This document shows positions 62,236 to 64,000 of a stretch of DNA of 64,000 nucleotides, piece after piece. The notes beneath the pieces were generated by a model. It was not told the origin of the DNA and made no database searches. It saw nothing but the letters and a program-made list of their open reading frames with translations. The DNA comes from Palsa-504 sp963756575 (lineage in GTDB: Bacteria > Actinomycetota > Actinomycetes > Streptosporangiales > Streptosporangiaceae). How positions within the stretch are numbered: the stretch's first letter is position 1; each line of letters begins with the position of its first letter. Both the position numbers and the translations under genes were made by a program. The stretch lies in the NCBI GenBank assembly GCA_963756575.1, contig CAVWOM010000001.1, forward strand, positions 620,001 to 684,000, read 5' to 3'.

Positions 62236-63417
62236 CTATACGAAGGCGCTCAGGCCGGTGATGGCGCGGCCGACGATCAGGGTGTTGATCTCGCGGGTGC
62301 CTTCGTAGGAGTAGATCGCCTCGGAGTCGGCGACGAAGCGGCCCACGTTGTTCTCCAGCAAGATGCCGTTCCCGCCCAGGAGCTCGCGCGCCCAGCCGAC
62401 GGTTTCGCGCATCCGGACCGTGCAGAACGCCTTGGCCAGCGCGGAGTGATGGTCTTCGGCCAGGTCGAGCTGCTGCAGCCCGGACAGCCGGGCGCACAGG
62501 CAGGCCGACGCGGTGACGTTGGAGAGCATCTTGACCAGCAGGTCCTGGACCAGCTGGAAGCCGCCGATCGGGCGGCCGAACTGCTGCCGCTGCCGGGCGT
62601 AGGCCAGCGCGTGCTCGTAGGCGCCGCGGGCGCAGCCGGTGGCCTGCCAGGCCACCCCGGCCCGGGTCAGCCGCAGCACCTTGGCGGTGTCGGCGAACGA
62701 GTTCGCCTCCTGCAGCCGGTTCTCCTCCGGCACCCGGACCCCGTCCAGGGTGATGTGCGCGTTCTGCACCACGCGAAGCGCGATCTTGTCGGTCTGCTTG
62801 GAGGTCTCGAAGCCGGGGGTGCCCTTCTCGACCACGAACCCCTTGACCTTGTCGTCCTCCAGCGAGCGGGCCCAGATGATGACGTAATCGGCGAAGGTGG
62901 CGTTGCCGATCCACTTCTTCTGCCCGTCCAGCACCCATTCGTTCCCGTCGCGCCGGGCCGTGGTGGTCAGCCCGCCCGCGACCCCGGAGCCCACGTCGGG
63001 CTCGGTCAGGCCGAACGCGCCGATCTTCTCCATCCGCACCATCTCGGGCAGCCAGCGCTGCTTCTGCTCCTCCGATCCGCACAGGAAGATCGAGCCCATG
63101 GCCAGGCCGCCGTGCACGCCGAAGAACGTGCTGATGGACGGGTCCACCCGGGCCAGCTCCATCGCGATCAAGCCGTCGAGCAGGAACCCGCCGCCGGGGC
63201 AGTCGTAGCCCTGGTACAGCTGGCCGGGGATGCCGAGCTCGCGGAACTCGCCCATCAGGTCGAACGGGAACTCTTCCCGGGTCCAGTAGTGGTTGATGAC
63301 CGGCTGGACCTTCTTCTCCATGAACTCCCTGATCCGGCGCAGGAGCGCGCGCCCCTCGTCGTCGATCGAACCCTCGATCAGGTAGAAGTCGGCATCGGTC
63401 ACAGCGGTACGCGTCAT
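62236..63417 (-). CDS. Acyl-CoA dehydrogenase
   Basis: A 393-residue flavoenzyme. N-terminal helical domain (FPFDLMGEFRELGIPGQLYQ), FAD-binding middle (FGLTEPDVGSGVAGGLTTT, WVLDGQKKWIGNATFADYVII) and C-terminal domain with RQQFGRPIGGFQLVQDLLVK. The catalytic base is the Glu of YSYEGTREINTLIVGRAI, as in glutaryl-CoA and medium-chain types. Substrate chain length is unknown. It is followed on the same strand by nothing for 267 bases and preceded by the hydrolase gene. Confidence 0.9.
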   Translation of the reverse strand: MTRTAVTDADFYLIEGSIDDEGRALLRRIREFMEKKVQPVINHYWTREEFPFDLMGEFRELGIPGQLYQGYDCPGGGFLLDGLIAMELARVDPSISTFFGVHGGLAMGSIFLCGSEEQKQRWLPEMVRMEKIGAFGLTEPDVGSGVAGGLTTTARRDGNEWVLDGQKKWIGNATFADYVIIWARSLEDDKVKGFVVEKGTPGFETSKQTDKIALRVVQNAHITLDGVRVPEENRLQEANSFADTAKVLRLTRAGVAWQATGCARGAYEHALAYARQRQQFGRPIGGFQLVQDLLVKMLSNVTASACLCARLSGLQQLDLAEDHHSALAKAFCTVRMRETVGWARELLGGNGILLENNVGRFVADSEAIYSYEGTREINTLIVGRAITGLSAFV

Positions 63418-63432
63418 AGGAGTACACCTACC

Positions 63433-64000
63433 TCACGGGGCGGCGAGGAAACCGTCCACCACCGGCGCCAGCGTGGCCGCCTCGGTGATCAGGCCGAGGT
63501 GGCCGCCGCCGTAGACGTGCAGCCGCGAGTCGCGGATGAGGCGGTGCATCAGCCGGGCGTTGGCCACCGAGATGATCGGGTCGTCGTCCCCGGCCAGGAT
63601 GAGCACCGGCTGCCGCAGCCAGGGCAGGTACGGCACGCCGGTCCAGCCCGCCACCGCGGCGAGCTGGTAGAAGTAACCGCGCGAGCGGCCCGAGCGCGGC
63701 CCCTCGTGCAGCACCGTGCTGGCCGCGGCCCAGTCGGTCCGGGCCGAGCCGCCGTAGAGGTCGCCCGCCACCCGCTCCAGGTAGGCGTGGTCCAGGTAGC
63801 GCCGCGGCGTCATCAGGTGCGCCAGCACCGAGGGCCGGGCCAGCACCATCGGCGCGCCCGCCGCCGTGGCGGTCAGCACCAGCCGACGGCACCGGGACCC
63901 CTGGAACGCGGCGAAGTGCTGCGCCACCGCGCCGCCCCAGGAGATGCCGAGGACGTCCACGTGGTCGTGGCCGAGTTGGGTCAGCAGGCCGGCGATCAGC
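63433..64000 (-). CDS. Alpha/beta hydrolase, PHA-depolymerase-like (5' end outside window)
   Basis: At least 188 residues, running off the right edge. The nucleophile elbow is GISWGGAVAQHFA (Ser); the later Asp and His are in ILAGDDDPIISVANARLM and VYGGGHLGLIT. MTPRRYLDHAY and GYFYQLAAVAGWTGVPYLPW resemble medium-chain PHA depolymerases. It is 15 bases from the acyl-CoA dehydrogenase start, so the two are likely co-transcribed in degradation of storage polymer or its products. Confidence 0.75.
   Translation of the reverse strand, partial: LIAGLLTQLGHDHVDVLGISWGGAVAQHFAAFQGSRCRRLVLTATAAGAPMVLARPSVLAHLMTPRRYLDHAYLERVAGDLYGGSARTDWAAASTVLHEGPRSGRSRGYFYQLAAVAGWTGVPYLPWLRQPVLILAGDDDPIISVANARLMHRLIRDSRLHVYGGGHLGLITEAATLAPVVDGFLAAP

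Overview
The window is high-GC DNA (third codon positions almost all G or C, many GTG starts, many 4-base gene overlaps) from an actinomycete. GAF-ANTAR proteins, MEDS and anti-sigma type ATPases, a DprE1-like oxidase, a PF04672-type methyltransferase and a TPR regulator with an actinobacterial C-terminal domain all fit. A filamentous or soil lineage near Streptosporangiales/Streptomycetales is likely, but I cannot fix the genus. No rRNA, tRNA, CRISPR array or intact mobile element was recognised.

Region 1 (1-13.8 kb) is a stress and cold-adaptation block: two GAF-ANTAR sensors, an ECF sigma factor, an MscS-like membrane protein, a PRC-barrel/DUF2382 protein, a fatty acid desaturase, a DEAD-box RNA helicase, a cold shock protein and a principal-type sigma-70 factor, followed by a GH3 beta-glucosidase. 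A 49-bp copy of the 3' end of the cold shock gene lies beside the desaturase.

Region 2 (13.8-23 kb) has a sulfur theme. An SsuD-like flavin monooxygenase diverges, across a perfect palindrome, from a ferredoxin and a fumarate-reductase/AprA-like flavoprotein fused to HEAT-like repeats. Then come metX-metY-CoA-binding protein as an overlapping operon, an OsmC protein, and a flavoprotein whose best start codon is ATA.

Region 3 (23-31 kb) is a run of genes with apparent frameshifts (methyltransferase, secreted protein, two tandem sensor kinases) around an intact MEDS-STAS/HATPase pair and a NarL-type response regulator. The following 900-bp intergenic stretch is full of palindromes and repeats.

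Region 4 (31-47 kb) is mixed metabolism and regulation: an ATPase-LuxR regulator, an amino acid permease, MenB, a 2OG-Fe(II) oxygenase, a protein whose GGPGGF repeat tract is out of frame, a TPR regulator, a lipoprotein with a phosphodiester-glycosidase-like domain, and a DprE1-like oxidase.

Region 5 (46.9-59.6 kb) is the most interesting part. Ten same-strand genes form one tight catabolic operon: DUF4432 epimerase, ribulose-phosphate epimerase, VOC protein, hydroxyacid dehydrogenase, LsrK-like kinase, LsrF-like thiolase, APC permease, cyclase, SDR and D-threonine-aldolase-like enzyme. Just upstream is an SDR-SorC (LsrR-like) regulator pair. A near-identical operator, TGAGC-N4-GCTCA, occurs in front of both units. 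It looks like a rewired relative of the AI-2 (Lsr) degradation system with a different transporter and no LsrG.

Region 6 (59.6-64 kb) holds a fused MEDS-ATPase, a DUF488 protein, 3-hydroxybutyrate dehydrogenase, acyl-CoA dehydrogenase and the end of a PHA-depolymerase-like hydrolase. These suggest storage-polyester and acyl-CoA catabolism.
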